Assembly (NCBI GenBank): GCA_964019425.1
Contig: OZ025845.1
Coordinates: forward strand, 558,001 to 622,000
Source: Flectonema sp. DT1601
Taxonomy: Eukaryota > Euglenozoa > Diplonemea > Diplonemida > Diplonemidae
Length of the DNA stretch: 64,000 bases
Direction of reading: 5' to 3'
In this document: positions 1 to 11,545 of the stretch, piece after piece
How the letters are laid out: every line of letters starts with the position of its first letter
Numbering within the stretch: position 1 is the first letter of the stretch
Program-made: the position numbers and the translations under genes
The notes under the pieces: model-generated
Told to the model about the DNA's origin: nothing
What the model saw: only the letters and a program-made list of their open reading frames with translations
Databases searched by the model: none

Positions 1-2
1 AC

Positions 3-470
3 TACGGAAACAGTGTTGTTGTAAAAACTGACAGCATTGGAGGACCGAGCACTGCTTTATTTCACGGTAGAGCAAGTAAGTGGGTAATGGAAAAGATTTA
101 TCTTGAAAAGATAGATGACCACGTTAAGCATCACGTTCACTTTATGAAAATGGACTGTCAGGGACACGAGTTGGAAGCATTGCTGGGAGCTAAATCTCTT
201 TTAGACACTTACGGTGTTGATGTCATCCGTACTGAGTTTGACCCTCCATTCATAGAGTCGAGTGGTCACAAAGGAGAAGAACTACTAACATTCCTACATG
301 AGCGTGGCTACCACCTCCAAACCGGAAGAGGTTCACAGATCGTTCCAAGCAGCTTCGCTCAGTTCACTGCTGCCGCAACTCGCAGTAGCAGGTCTAGGCA
401 ACCTGTTCCTGAGGTTTTCGCTATTAATACGAAAACTATTCCTGCTGAAAAGTTCAGCCTATTCAGATAG
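3..470 (+). CDS. FkbM-family methyltransferase, C-terminal part
   Basis: The frame is open from the first bases of the window and ends with TAG at 468-470, so the 5' part lies outside. The central segment MDCQGHELEALLGA resembles the FkbM motif (DVEGHELEVLKGA-like), which contributes to the S-adenosylmethionine fold. A hydrophobic strand and an EFDPPF segment follow, as in the family. FkbM enzymes are SAM-dependent O-methyltransferases; the substrate cannot be read here. The last 40 or so residues are Ser/Arg-rich and look lineage-specific. A long A-run follows the stop directly, as is common in this genome. The family call is reasonably safe, the exact function is not. Confidence 0.7.
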   Translation, partial: YGNSVVVKTDSIGGPSTALFHGRASKWVMEKIYLEKIDDHVKHHVHFMKMDCQGHELEALLGAKSLLDTYGVDVIRTEFDPPFIESSGHKGEELLTFLHERGYHLQTGRGSQIVPSSFAQFTAAATRSSRSRQPVPEVFAINTKTIPAEKFSLFR

Positions 471-974
471 GAAAAAAAAAAAAAAAAAAAAAAAAAATAT
501 GATTGAAAAAAAAAAAAGAAGAAAATAATTAAAAAAATTGAATAAGAGAAAGAGAACTGCTTTCTGTCTGTCTGTCTGTTTTTTTTTTTTTTTTTTTTTC
601 CGTTTTAGGAATTTAGTTCGTTCAACCCCCCGAGACAGAGACAAGAGAGAAATTTTAAAAAAAAAAAAGAGAGAAAAAAAAAAAATAGAAATAAAGAATA
701 GAAGTCGGTACCAAAAAAAACTAAAATTTTTTTGCATAATCTATTCTTGGAAGTCAGTTCAAGTCGCTGCGGTATATATTTTCGCTTAGTTTTCACTGGG
801 TTGCGGACCTAATAAGGAAAAAGAAACAAATGAAGAAGAAGCTCGTGGAGATCCTTAATTTATTTCATTATAAGAAACTGACCTCCGAGTCACACGGATT
901 GCGTTTTGGAGGGGGTAAGACTAAAAACACGCGCCGCATTTCTATTCTTATTTTATTTTATTTTTCTTACTGAA

Positions 975-1008
<34 letters not shown>

Positions 1009-1460
1009 CCAATTGAAAAATTTTTTTTTTTTTCTTCTTACAAGAAGCTATTTATCATAGTTAACTTCTTAGAATCTTCTTGTGTTGCACTGCTATTAAA
1101 ATAATAAAAAAAAAAAACCAAAAAAAAAAAAAAAAAGACCAGTTATTGTTAATGTGGCGACGTGTTCTTTTTGTCTGACATTCGGTCGCGGGGGAGGATC
1201 TATGAGTGTCTTGCCCCTTTTGAAAAAAAAAAAAAAAAAAAAAAGGATGAAAAAATAAATAGTCATCGCGCGTGTTCGATGAGGAAATTCAGCAGCTTAG
1301 TGTATTAATGTGTTTTGTGTGTTTTTATGTTGATTTATTGGAAATTGCAATTGTTGTTTTTTTTTTCGTTTCCTAGTTTTTTTTTATTCTTATATCTTGA
1401 ATTAGATTTATCATTTTTTTTTTTTAAATTTAGTTTGCAAATCACTACTATACACAAAAA
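471..1460. other. Intergenic region rich in A/T homopolymers
   Basis: About 1 kb with no supported gene. It holds many A or T runs (for example near 471-497, 580-599, 980-1008 and 1224-1243). Lysine-rich and phenylalanine-rich open frames here are by-products of those runs. It probably contains the 3' end of the methyltransferase gene and the promoter of the triphosphatase gene. Confidence 0.6.
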
Positions 1461-2232
1461 ATGAGACTTCCAAACAATTGGTTGTGGTTAGAACCGTATG
1501 GAGACTTAATCCCGGGGACACCGTTCCTTCCGATAAAAGTTCCTCTCGATTCGAACTACGATTACCACTTTGACAACTCTTCCATAACAACGAGGAGGTT
1601 CGAACTCATCGACTCAATAAATGAAATAAAATCGTACTACGGTAAGAATATATCAGCGATCGTAGACCTGACAAACACTGACAGATATTATGACAAATCA
1701 ATCGTGTTGAGACTGGGTATTAAACACATAAAACTATCAGTTGAAGGACACAGTGTTCTACCGACACTTGGAGATGTTACGGCTTTCATCAACGAGACTG
1801 CAGAGATAATCAAAAGTGATCCTCATTCCATAATAATAGTTCATTGCACACACGGTTACAATAGAACTGGTTATATGATATGCTCTTATCTGTGTTCGAA
1901 ATTTAATATGTCACCACGTGAGGCTTTGCAAACTTTTCGTAAGCAACGTTCGCCAGGTATCTACAAGGCTTCTTATATTGATGCTCTTCATTTGAGATTT
2001 TCATCCGAAGCTCCAATCCCGTCAGATATTTCATACCCAAAAGAACGTTCTGAGGATGATGAAAGCCGCGAGTTTGCAATCGTTTCGTCAGATGGATTGT
2101 TAGACAAGGATTTGCTAGCTGAAGCAAAACTCAGTCTTCAACAAGCGATGGGACAAACCCAAGCTAGTTGGTTAGTAATATCAGAACCAAAACCTATTAA
2201 AAAAAAATTTAGTAAACGACTTCGAGGGGAAG

Positions 2233-2240
<8 letters not shown>
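1461..2240 (+). CDS. mRNA-capping RNA 5'-triphosphatase (cysteine-phosphatase type)
   Basis: A single exon of 259 residues with a TAA stop. The active-site loop HCTHGYNRTGY places the nucleophilic Cys at residue 129 and the phosphate-binding Arg at 135. This is the HCxxGxxRTG signature in the form (HCTHGxNRTG) seen in the triphosphatase half of animal and plant capping enzymes. The N-terminal LPNNWLWLEPYG and the later FIxxKxPL-like stretch also match capping-enzyme N-termini. The enzyme would remove the gamma-phosphate from the 5' end of nascent RNA. There is no guanylyltransferase domain downstream, so capping is either split over two proteins or the partner is encoded elsewhere. A dual-specificity phosphatase of other function is the alternative, but the HCTHG motif favours capping. 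Confidence 0.82.
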
Positions 2241-2266
<26 letters not shown>

Positions 2267-2680
2267 TCGTTCTCATAACATATTTGAGGCCTCACGGATT
2301 GCTGTTAAACTGCACCCGAATATTATTTTTTTTTTGTTTGCATTTTTTCCCTCCGTTCTTGGTGAGTATCAGAACGATGTGATTCTTTCATGTGGTTTAG
2401 ATGCCTTTCGTGGGCTCTGAAGCCTTGTTAAATTATAATCAATCATCTAGTGCTGGTTGTGTATTGATTTGAGACCATACAAATGGTTGCTTAACAAAAA
2501 CCCGACTGGATTACATGGCAAATCGTGAGTTTGGAAAACTTCAAACACCTTTTCTTACAGTACATGTGGGTCGACAGAGTGATGTGTCATTTATCTTGAA
2601 CTTGTGATTGGTTTTTTAAATTATTGTTTTTTTCTTTTTGTATTCTACTCCTCACACATGTCAGACGTATATTTTAATGA

Positions 2681-4397
2681 ATGTCGAAGTTCAATTCCCT
2701 GCAGGAGGCAGGGGACGGAACTCTGAGAAGTTGCTTTGCTCTTTGTAATACGTCAGATTCGTTCAGTGAATTTAAAAAAAATTTACTCTCCGGGGAAACA
2801 AATAAATATCGAGCAATGGAACTGAAAAGTGTACTAAAAGAGTTATCAAAAGGTTATGAAGGGGAAGTCGCTATAAACTGGAATGTCTGTAAGGCAGAAC
2901 TGATCACTCAACTGAAGGATATGGTCACTGCGGCTGTTAATTCAAATCTCGAATCAGATTTCAAAGCACCTTTACATCTCAACCGCGTCGTTCTAAAACG
3001 AAAAGCAGACGATTCGAGTGATGTTTTTCTCAAACGGCATACACGGGGAGGGGAATGGGTGTGTTCTTTTTTTTTTTTACATTTAACAAGTATTGTAAGA
3101 ACGAAAAAGAATGTTGAGGCAGCACACGTAAACCTCCTTTAGCTTTATCAGTTTAAGTCGGTTCACGGGTTTCGAGACGTAAACAAAACATCAACCAGGT
3201 GTTTACATTAGATTGAGGCAATTCTTTTGTATATTCTTTAAACATTCAAACACAGGAACCCTCAAACATCCTCTCCAGACTAGACAGCGATCCAAACCTG
3301 TCTGGACATCAACAGCTTCACACTCCCACTGTCAGATGGCTTGATGAGGAGGTCTGTTTTTATATACGACAGTCACTTTTGTTTTCCTTCAGCTTTATCA
3401 AAACTAATCAACCCAACAGGCAATCATGGTCTTAAAAGCCTCCGCCAGCACAACAAAAGTTCGTGCGAACCTTCGGTTAACTCTGAAGGCACACGAACAT
3501 AAATCTGTATCTAACAGAAAACGACTACATTCCCTTCAATTGGTATGCCTCGACAAGGACTTAAGACCAGCACAGTGGCCAGAAACAATGCAGATAAAAG
3601 CAGGTCCTAATAAAGTAAACCTAGAAGTACCTCATTCAGCGTGGAGATGTAAAGACGATAGTCGAGAGTGGTTTAGAGTTTGCAGTCCGATAGACTTATC
3701 AAGTAACGTTTCCATGATGACATTTAATTTACCTGTTGTCGTTGAAGCCTCGAAGGTTACTAATAGTGTGATAATAGCTGCCTGCATAGTTCAAAATATT
3801 GGGATGACGACACTGTGTGAGGAGGTTAAGGATAACATCAAATCACGTCCGACTCTCAATCCCCAAAATGAAAATCTTTCACCGGAAGTTGTGGTTGATA
3901 AGGCAACCGCGTCTCTTCTCGATCCGGTTACGTTAAAAAGGATAAAATATCCAGTGAGGAGTGTGTCGTGTTCTCACTTATCGGCATTCGATCTCGAAAC
4001 TTACATTCATTTTTGTTCGAGTAGTCGAATATGGGTGTGTCCAGAGTGTGAAGCTCCATCACCTGTAAGTGACTTAGTACACGATCCTTTTATTGAAAGT
4101 ATATTAAAAGAGTTACAAGACAGAGAAGACATTACTCAAGTCATTGTGAGTAGAGATCAGTCATGGACTGTTAAAGAGCCTGATGTGCAGACATCGTCGT
4201 CACAAACTCGATCAAATGGATCTCGAAAACGATCATCAGCGACAGCAACAGCAACAGCAGTACTCATCGACGAAGAGGAAGATGATCCCGACATCCCTGG
4301 GCTTGATTCTCTCTGTGATGAAGAAGAAGAGCTCTCAAGACCTCGTTGTTTTACTCAAAAACCAGTCGGCTCTGCTGAATGTCCTATTGAGTTGTAG
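2681..4397 (+). CDS. PIAS/Siz-type SUMO E3 ligase
   Basis: Three exons fit in phase: 2681-3058, 3256-3351 and 3420-4397 (about 483 residues, TAG stop), with GT-AG borders at both introns. Exon 1 carries a SAP-like helical segment (LKSVLKELSKGY, then KAELITQLKDM). Exon 3 begins with a PINIT-like beta-rich region. It then has an SP-RING: DPVTLKRIKYPVRS, CSH and CPEC supply the Cys-His-Cys-Cys set that binds zinc in Siz/PIAS RINGs. The usual Cys of the CPL motif is Asp here, which SP-RINGs tolerate. PIAS proteins transfer SUMO to nuclear substrates. The tail is acidic and Ser-rich, with runs of Asp/Glu that could contain a SUMO-interacting motif (ATAVLIDEEEDD). Confidence 0.85.
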
Positions 4398-5134
4398 TAC
4401 AGAGCTCTCTTACTCTCTATTTCACACTACATCTGTTGAGTGTATGTTGTCGCTGTTTGTCTAACAGAGAAATCAGCGACAGCTACAGCAGTGCCTTCAT
4501 TACTCGCTGTTTTACTGGCTCTGCTGAATGCCATAATAGACTGCTCTCTCAGTGAGTAGTCTTTCTTTTTGTATCAGTCAGTCCGTAGTAAAAAAAAATA
4601 AAAAAATATATAGTAATATGGTTAGGTGGATCTGGTGTTTTTTTTTTTTTTTTTTTTTTTTCCCTTCTTACCATCATTATTATAAATAAAAAAAAAAATC
4701 AAATTGTTCTTATAAAATTAACACAAAGAGCCCGTTATTTCGACGCTGTGCTTAACAAAAGGAAAAAAAAAACCATCTTTTTTTTTTTTTTTTTTTTTTG
4801 TCTTGTGTTGTTCATTTAAGTACTTTCTTAGCATGCCTTCTTTTAAAAAAAAAATCCGACGACGGTTTTTTTTATGATTGAAAAAAAAAATAATAATAAT
4901 AATAATAATTAGGAAAAAGCAATTGTGATCAAAATGAGTAATTTTGAGTAGGAAAATGTATTTATTGTTCTTATTTCCCGTCAATACAAACAGTAAAAAA
5001 AAAAAAGTGGAGTCATAGAAAAAAAAAAAAAAAAAAAAAAAAACAAGGATGGGTCTGTCTATAATAATAAAAATAATAATAATTTTTTTTTCTTTTTTTT
5101 TTCCAGCAATCTCAAAAAAGCACACCTAAACAAC
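4398..5134. other. Intergenic region between PIAS and GAS2-like genes
   Basis: No gene is supported. The region has long A and T tracts, an AAT/ATA simple repeat near 4889-4911 and 5062-5083, and a pyrimidine tract with CAG at 5094-5106. That last feature could be the acceptor of a 5' UTR intron of the GAS2-like gene. Confidence 0.5.
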
Positions 5135-6322
5135 ATGACCAATCCCCGAGACTTAAAGGAAGCGCCGATAGAGGACATCGGTTTGATTGATTTGAGAGAG
5201 TGGGTTGAGAATTTAGTAAAACAAGACTTTTCAACAAGAAAAGAAGGACAAGATGAAATGTGGTGGGTAGAAGAACTTACAAACGGAGTCATCCTTTGCA
5301 GACTGTTGGAAGCGATATCTCCGACTGAGTTAAAAGTAAAATATAAAGAAAAAGTACCAACGATTTGGGGAAAGAGAGACAACTTAAACATGTTCTTAGA
5401 TACGTTGAAAGATAAATTAGATTTCGACAGAAACTCTCTCTTTGAAATTACTGATATCCTTCTTCAGGAGGGTGACGACTCAGGCACTCGTCCTAAAAAC
5501 GTTATCAGCGTACTTCACATTCTTGCTCTCACTGCTAATGAGCGTTTTGGAATTGAGCTTCCTGGTGCTGCAAGAATCGCTGCTGAAGTAGACAAGGAAG
5601 ACGATCCAGATGAAAACGAGGTAGATGAACTTTATCAAACTACACTAATCAACCTACCCACCATCTCCCCTGAAGAAAGTGAAGAAGAAGAAATCCCCGA
5701 AGTTGTTCCAGAAAAAGCTCCAGAACCCGTCGTCGTCGAAAAACCAAAAAAGAAAGTTCGCCGAACATATCGCAAAGCCGAAGGTGACGAAATTGATGCG
5801 ATGCTTGCTGCGGAATTTGGAGAAGGCGATTTAATTGGTCAGGGTCGCATTGTTCGAATTAAAAAGGGGCAGTACCTCCTCGCACCTGAAAAGAAAGTCT
5901 TCTGTATGCGTGTTATCGGTGGAAAGCTTATGGTTAGAGTAGGAGGAGGGTGGGAAACATTTAAAAAGTGGTCTGAACACGTGGGTAAACTCCAAGCAAC
6001 AAATGCTATACATTCATCACCAATAAAAACTAATGAATATGGTCTGGGGAAAAAGGGAAAACCAACAGCGAATCCATCGAGGAAACCTGCTCTCCCACCA
6101 CGAAGAGGTTCAGCACCTCCTTCTGCAGAAAGAAAAGGATCCGTTCCTAGAGTCGCTGCAGAGAGACGGGCATCAGCAGCTGCTCTCGGTGACCGTAAAA
6201 CGTCTGTTGGTGATAGGAAGACGTCACTTGGAGAAAGAAAAGGTTCCACTTCCTCACTTGGGACCCGCAAGACATCAACTGGAACTGCAAGGAAAACTTC
6301 AACAACAGCATCCAGGAAATAA
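5135..6322 (+). CDS. GAS2-like protein: calponin-homology plus GAR domain
   Basis: A single exon of 395 residues with a TAA stop. Residues about 18-125 form a calponin-homology domain (LREWVENLVKQDF, then WVEELTNGVILCRLLEAI and NVISVLHILA), the actin-binding module. After an acidic Glu/Pro linker, residues about 215-290 form a GAS2-related (GAR) domain, with GQGRIVRIKKGQYLL, VFCMRVIGGKLMVRVGGGW and FKKWSEHV. This domain binds microtubules and often zinc. The tail of about 95 residues is basic and Ser/Thr-rich with repeated RKTS and GERK elements, typical of microtubule-binding tails and of kinase sites. The CH-GAR order equals animal GAS2 and GAS2L, so an actin-microtubule linker is likely. 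Confidence 0.88.
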   Translation: MTNPRDLKEAPIEDIGLIDLREWVENLVKQDFSTRKEGQDEMWWVEELTNGVILCRLLEAISPTELKVKYKEKVPTIWGKRDNLNMFLDTLKDKLDFDRNSLFEITDILLQEGDDSGTRPKNVISVLHILALTANERFGIELPGAARIAAEVDKEDDPDENEVDELYQTTLINLPTISPEESEEEEIPEVVPEKAPEPVVVEKPKKKVRRTYRKAEGDEIDAMLAAEFGEGDLIGQGRIVRIKKGQYLLAPEKKVFCMRVIGGKLMVRVGGGWETFKKWSEHVGKLQATNAIHSSPIKTNEYGLGKKGKPTANPSRKPALPPRRGSAPPSAERKGSVPRVAAERRASAAALGDRKTSVGDRKTSLGERKGSTSSLGTRKTSTGTARKTSTTASRK

Positions 6323-9183
6323 TATATTCTCCCTAACAATTTTTTTCTCCTTTTTTTCTATTTTTTTCTTTTCCTTCTGAAAAGAAATACTTCAGTAGAG
6401 CTGTGTAGATCGTATGCAAAAAAAAAACGAAAAAAAAAAAAAAAAAAAAAAAAAAACGTCTCAAAAGAAAATTGCAACTGTCTCCCGTCATATTAATAAC
6501 ACACCTCGCCCCGAGTCTTTTACTTTCGTTCCCTGCCCCCTTTGATGTTACGACTCGCACGTCAATTCCTGTGAAAGGAAAAAAAAAAAAAAAAAGAAAA
6601 AAAAACCCTTTTCATCGTTGGGTTGAATAAAGTGCCCAATGATCAGAGTACTGCTGTCTCCCACCTCGCCAAAGAAAAAAAAAAAAAAAAGAAAAAATTC
6701 TGTGTGATGTGCTTAGCATTTTTTTTTTTTTTTTTTTTTGCGGCCTATTCTTTTCCTTTCTTAAAATCGAGGTTGGTGGATAACAACACATCAGTCTCGA
6801 AGTAATTTATTTATTGAGTTGCTCAACACTCTGAGTACTAACAATTTTTGTTTCTAAGAAAGAAAGAAAGAAAGAAAGAAAGAAGAGAAGACATTATTTT
6901 CGCAGGTTCCCAGCATGATTACCACGATTGCGTCAAGTATAAGTCGATTCTCGACTCAGTCAGCTGGTGACATACACCCTGCCTTGCTTTTTCTAGACAC
7001 CCTTCCCTTCCGCTTCCTGTTTAGATTGCCAAGAGAGAGATTATTTAACTGGAAATCAAAGCGAAGACCAGCGGTCTCGCATTTCTTTTTCCCAGCTACT
7101 TTTTTTTGCAACCTGAAAACAATAGTTTGATTTGTCAATTTCAGATTGCCTTTCGATTTTGGTCTGAAATGCAGGTGGCGTTCGTTAGCATTTTATTTAT
7201 GCCAGTTTTCGTTTTCCAATACAACACAACCTCCGTTGGTCCAGTCATCTTCATTTCGTTGAATTCTATGATAAGTTTCAGTTCGTCGGCTCCCTAATTA
7301 CACTCAAGGAATGAACAACCTCCTTCTTTTATTGTTAAGAAGGCAGGCAGCTGTTGCACACGACTAAAACAACGGCCGTTTTCGCTTTGTGTCGTTGCTG
7401 ATAATATGTGGTTCTTGTTTGTCTTCTCAGTGTCACCCTTGCGCTTCAAACCAGCAAGTTGTGACTTGCCACTTACTTCCTTCCTTTACAGGCACAGCAT
7501 GTCGCAATCAGATTTCCTTGTGCTGATCGAAAGTGCAAGTTGCAATGGCTTTTTTTTTGTACCTGCAAAAAACCCATTGTTTTAACCTATTGTTTGGTAA
7601 AAAAAATTATGACAGCGTACCTTACGTATTCCTTCATCAGGGTTTTGTGACGGTTGCGCCACAAACAAAAATGAATAAAACAAAATGACTATCGAGATCA
7701 TTGTGAACCTTCCCCCTGTTGAGTTGCCTTGGCACGACCGATATTATGTTTCTCATGAATCCCTTGTCTGTTCTTTAAAAAATATCTTAGGTCTGAATCA
7801 AATGACTCTAACCAACGTCTAACCCAAACATAACATATGCAGCCTTGCCAAAAGTATCATCCCCTAAATCTATATTCTAATATTTTATTATAAAAACCAT
7901 AAATAGAAGTACCCTACAATCTGGAGGACGTGTAGGGTGTTTGTAGGGCGCTTTTAATATAAATATTATTTTTGGAGGGCTCTTTTTTTTTTACCTTTTT
8001 TATTACTATAAGAAAGCTGAAATTGACGGGGGACTTACACTGACGCACAAGTATTTTGACGCAGAAGCCCAAAAAAAAAAAAAAAAAAAAATGTTGACAT
8101 GCTTGGCAGTCAATAAAAAAAAACTCTGACACGAGTAGCAGCGAGATATCCTCAGAAAAAGCTGCGAAGAAGCGTTAAAAAGCACCCTATTTTGGTCCTA
8201 CAAATTTTTGTGGCTGCTTTTCACCATGTGCCCTCCAAATTTATCGGGTAAAATAATACTTTTAACGTGATAATTATTATTAGTTTTTGTGTTTCCTTTG
8301 ATGTATCACATTCTGATCGCAAAAGCTCTGAGTAGAACTCTCGGAAGAGTTACTATCATGTGCGGCAGGAGAAGTCCAATTGCTGTCGAGTTCCATTGTG
8401 CAATTTGAAATGCATAGTTATACCCCAGACAATTGTACTTCCCCTACTGGTAATAGTGTGATCATGACTCTTTGTGGTTCATGTGGCAAGGTACCTGAAG
8501 AGAAGACTACTTATGATCAAGGGTTATAATTAAATCATCTCTGTGTCAGCAGTGTTTCTGAATAGAAAGCATTCTGTCCCTTAAACTCTTCTACATGAGC
8601 CTGTGAATATCAAAGTGAATCTCAACAAGTCTGTTGTTTCATTTTTATGAGATAGCAGCTCGTCAGCATTATGCTATTACCCTTTGATGTTAGGAAACTG
8701 TAGAAATGAATACTTTTCTTTTACTAATCTCTCTTTCTTCAGTTCGGTACCATTTCCCACTTAACTTCCTACTCCATCATTGTTTTGAAGTATAAATAAA
8801 TACTAGTTTTAAGCTACAATACAATATCAAGGTCCAGGTCAAAATCATTGATTGGCCGCGAATCGGACATGGCAGCTCAGCTACTGGGATCCTTCTCTCC
8901 ATACGGAGATAGATCTGAGACCCCAGGAAAATCCATAGGGAGATCGCCTCGCCGTAACCTGAAATCCAAATAACAATTACAAACACTTCAGTGAGAGTGA
9001 GATCTAATTAAGTTCACCAGACGCAGACATTAATATTTATTCCCTCAACAGTTCAAAACAAATGTATATTTTCTTCTATGTGCACCAGCAAGTGAGGTGA
9101 CTCTCATCGTATTTATGTTTAGATCACTTTCACATTTAACAACCACTTTATCACTCTTGTCTTTCAACAGAATTCTCACAACA
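6323..9183. other. Non-coding interval with simple repeats
   Basis: About 2.9 kb without a convincing gene. It contains A/T runs (6432-6456, 6721-6739, 8071-8090), an AAGA simple repeat at about 6858-6888 and the short dispersed repeat at 7551-7670 listed separately. The open frames present are short and have no recognisable domains. The last 150 bases are likely the 5' UTR and promoter of the LRR gene; a pyrimidine tract and CAG lie just before its ATG. Confidence 0.5.
7551..7670 (+). repeat. Short dispersed repeat, copy 1 (about 110 bp)
   Basis: This stretch matches 54988-55092 over its whole length with scattered differences. Both begin with a T-run and GTACCT(G/A)CAAA, share ACCCATTGTT, then GCAGCGTA or ACAGCGTA, TATTCCTT, and end with CGGTTGCGC and ACAAACAAAA. 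One copy is intergenic, the other lies in an intron, so it is a small mobile or structured element rather than a coding relic. The family is not known to me. Confidence 0.6.
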
Positions 9184-9814
9184 ATGCTGGTTTTTGTGAC
9201 GTACCCGAACTTGGAACTCCCTGCGGTGTCATTCACGGCTGGTGGTGAGTCCCTTGTGTGCGAAGTGTTGAGGGCAGCGGCTGAGGAATGGGATATCGAT
9301 GCGGAGGAAGTTGAACTCACGTTTGCTGGTGATGTCCTTTGTGAAACAGAGCGGCTCGCAGATCATGGAGTGATTGCAGACAGCGAGATGGAAATGTGGG
9401 AGAAGCAGTTTCGGGTATTTGGAAAAAGCTGGTTTGTTGATGATTCGAAGCGTGAGAAACTGCTACGTTGGCTTGGAATCCGCAATGAGGAATACTTGTA
9501 CCTTGACACCCCGACATTCTCAGAAGATGGTTGCCTCACTGTTGGAGGTGGTTTGCTGCCTTCAGAAGCCAAACGGATTTCTTTCCGAAATTCTAATTCC
9601 GACATCACAGTCATCTCACAATGCTTCTTGCAACATTCGTCAATTACTGCTCTTGATCTTTCTGGTCTTAGTAGTATCACCACTATTGGGGATAAATCTT
9701 TATCTTATTGTTCACAAATCACTTCTCTTGACCTTTCTGGTCTTAGTAGTGTAACTACTATTGGGGATTACTTTTTGTCTAATTGTTCACAAATTACTTA
9801 GCGAACTACGCGAG

Positions 9815-11545
9815 ATGCTCCGAACTCTCCAACAACAACTGGACGGATTGAGAGAAGAACTCAAGGCCCAACATGCTGAGGCGAAGAGGCAGCAGGAAAC
9901 GGCGGGACGGGAAGCGAGAGAGATGCAAGAACGTTTCTTGCTAGAACTCGAAGCGGAACGGGTCCAGATCAGAGGACTCAACTCGCTGAGAGAAGAGGAA
10001 GAGGAACCTCAGATGGACACCACCCCTGATCAGGAAGCAAACACGGAAGTGAAGCAAACGCCACCGGTGAAGCTGCCCCAAGACGGTATGAGGGAGCTAG
10101 ACGCCTCACGCAAGAAGCTGATGAAAGAAATCAATGAAGGGCAGGTAGCCGGACGATCGACCATCCAAGAGCAGATGGTCCGAGAGGCCGGGAGACTGGC
10201 GCAGACTCAGAAGAGCTGGGAGAACGCAGCGCGCAAGGAGCGATTCAGGGTGGATAACCTCTCGCTGGCACCGGAATACTGGCCAGAGGGAATGGCGATC
10301 ACGAAGGAGCAGTACGACGCCGGTACAAAGGGAGTACACCTCACCACCAGAGAGGAGGCAAGGAAGAGGATGTCGGGAACACCTCCGGGAGCCTGGGAAA
10401 CGTTATCCCTGGTAACCCTGGAACCACCATCAGACACGGCGCAGAAAGTACAGGTAGTACTTAAGGAGACGACGAGCGACGGCGAGAAGAGAATTCTCAA
10501 GCAACTCTGGATGACAACACTGGGAAGAGTGGTTGTACCATCCGGAACAGACGTCGTGCGGACGGAAAGCACGAGGGAGATGGTTGTCCGAGTGGACAAA
10601 AAATGGTCCGGAGAGAAGAGATGGTCGGAAGTGAAGCGCTCCCCGATCAGGGCAACGGAAGAGTTGAGGAAGATGCCGGGGTATGTCGATACGTACAACC
10701 CGCGGATCGGAGACCAGAGCGTCACGGTGATGCTCAGGGTGAAGGTAGCCGAAGTGAAGAACTTCCTCCGAGAATCGGGGAAGGACGGCGTCTTCACCAA
10801 GGAAAAGGATCCGAGAGAAGAACGAGCAGTGAAGGCGGCGGTCATTTGGCTACCGAAGGACGAGACACTCGGAATCGCTCGGGACAAGGCTGTAGAAGTC
10901 GATGGAGGGCTGGGACTTGTGGTAAACGAACACGGACTCGGGCTTCGAGTGACCAGCTGGCAGGAAACGGCGGCGAGGGAGAAACTGCACCTGCCGGCTA
11001 AGCTACCGGAAACAAAGATCACGGGTATCCCGATCGGCACAACCACCGACGAAGCGATCAAGTGGCTGATCACGAAGGAAGGCTGGGAAGTGAGGAAGAC
11101 GAAGGAAGGCGTACGGAACGGCATGCGATGGATGGTCGTCCGCGGTCCGGTGAGAACGCAGGAAACCATCACGGTGGATGGCGTCCTGTGCATGGTGGAG
11201 GCTGGGAAACAGAAGGTGGAAGTCGACCCGAAACGGAAGGAGACCAAACGCCCGAATGCAACACCGACAAAACCGGAGAAAAGGCGTGACCCGACGGAGG
11301 GAACGGGAGGAAAGTGGTACACTCGATTGGAGTTCATCGAGTTTCATGGGAAGAAGAAGGGACAACGCCTATGGTTAGAAGCCAGCAACCCAACACCAAC
11401 TACGACGGCACCTACGAAGGCAGCGACCGCAACGACAACAGCGAAAAAGGAGCCCAAGTCGACAAAAAAGAAGGAGAACAGCTCAGTGGACGAGAGATTG
11501 GACCGACTCGAACGTCTACTGATGGCGTTCATGGAACGGAATTGA
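9815..11545 (+). CDS. LINE-A ORF1 protein
   Basis: 576 residues from the ATG. The first 60 or so residues are an Arg/Glu/Gln-rich coiled coil, followed by an acidic patch. The middle has beta-rich blocks similar in rhythm to those of LINE-B and LINE-C ORF1. The end is Thr/Lys-rich with a short final coiled coil (DERLDRLERLLMAFM). No zinc knuckle is visible. LINE ORF1 proteins bind the element RNA and form the retrotransposition particle. The stop is TGA followed by C. Confidence 0.7.
   Translation: MLRTLQQQLDGLREELKAQHAEAKRQQETAGREAREMQERFLLELEAERVQIRGLNSLREEEEEPQMDTTPDQEANTEVKQTPPVKLPQDGMRELDASRKKLMKEINEGQVAGRSTIQEQMVREAGRLAQTQKSWENAARKERFRVDNLSLAPEYWPEGMAITKEQYDAGTKGVHLTTREEARKRMSGTPPGAWETLSLVTLEPPSDTAQKVQVVLKETTSDGEKRILKQLWMTTLGRVVVPSGTDVVRTESTREMVVRVDKKWSGEKRWSEVKRSPIRATEELRKMPGYVDTYNPRIGDQSVTVMLRVKVAEVKNFLRESGKDGVFTKEKDPREERAVKAAVIWLPKDETLGIARDKAVEVDGGLGLVVNEHGLGLRVTSWQETAAREKLHLPAKLPETKITGIPIGTTTDEAIKWLITKEGWEVRKTKEGVRNGMRWMVVRGPVRTQETITVDGVLCMVEAGKQKVEVDPKRKETKRPNATPTKPEKRRDPTEGTGGKWYTRLEFIEFHGKKKGQRLWLEASNPTPTTTAPTKAATATTTAKKEPKSTKKKENSSVDERLDRLERLLMAFMERN
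11543..11545 (+). promoter_or_regulatory. Candidate UGA-C read-through stop, LINE-A
   Basis: The ORF1 stop TGA is followed by CCG. The same frame stays open through 2A into ORF2, and no in-frame ATG occurs before the endonuclease core. UGA followed by C is known as the leakiest termination context. Function is inferred from the identical layout in three further LINEs here. Confidence 0.55.

Noticed and set aside
459-796. Lys-rich and Phe-rich short open frames
   Set aside because: They are translations of A and T runs. The same applies near 4718-5125, 6333-6560, 35758-36173 and 49097-49423.
10207-11337. Long minus-strand frame opposite LINE-A ORF1
   Set aside because: Ser/Thr/Pro-rich shadow of a GC-rich coding strand, with no domain; the plus-strand ORF1 explains the region. 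The same holds for other long antisense frames in LINE-A and the USP element.
11543-11545. UGA reassigned to a common sense codon such as Trp
   Set aside because: Host exons of 900 and 880 codons contain no in-frame UGA and use UGG for Trp. In an AT-rich genome a reassigned UGA would be frequent. Rare or partial decoding stays open.
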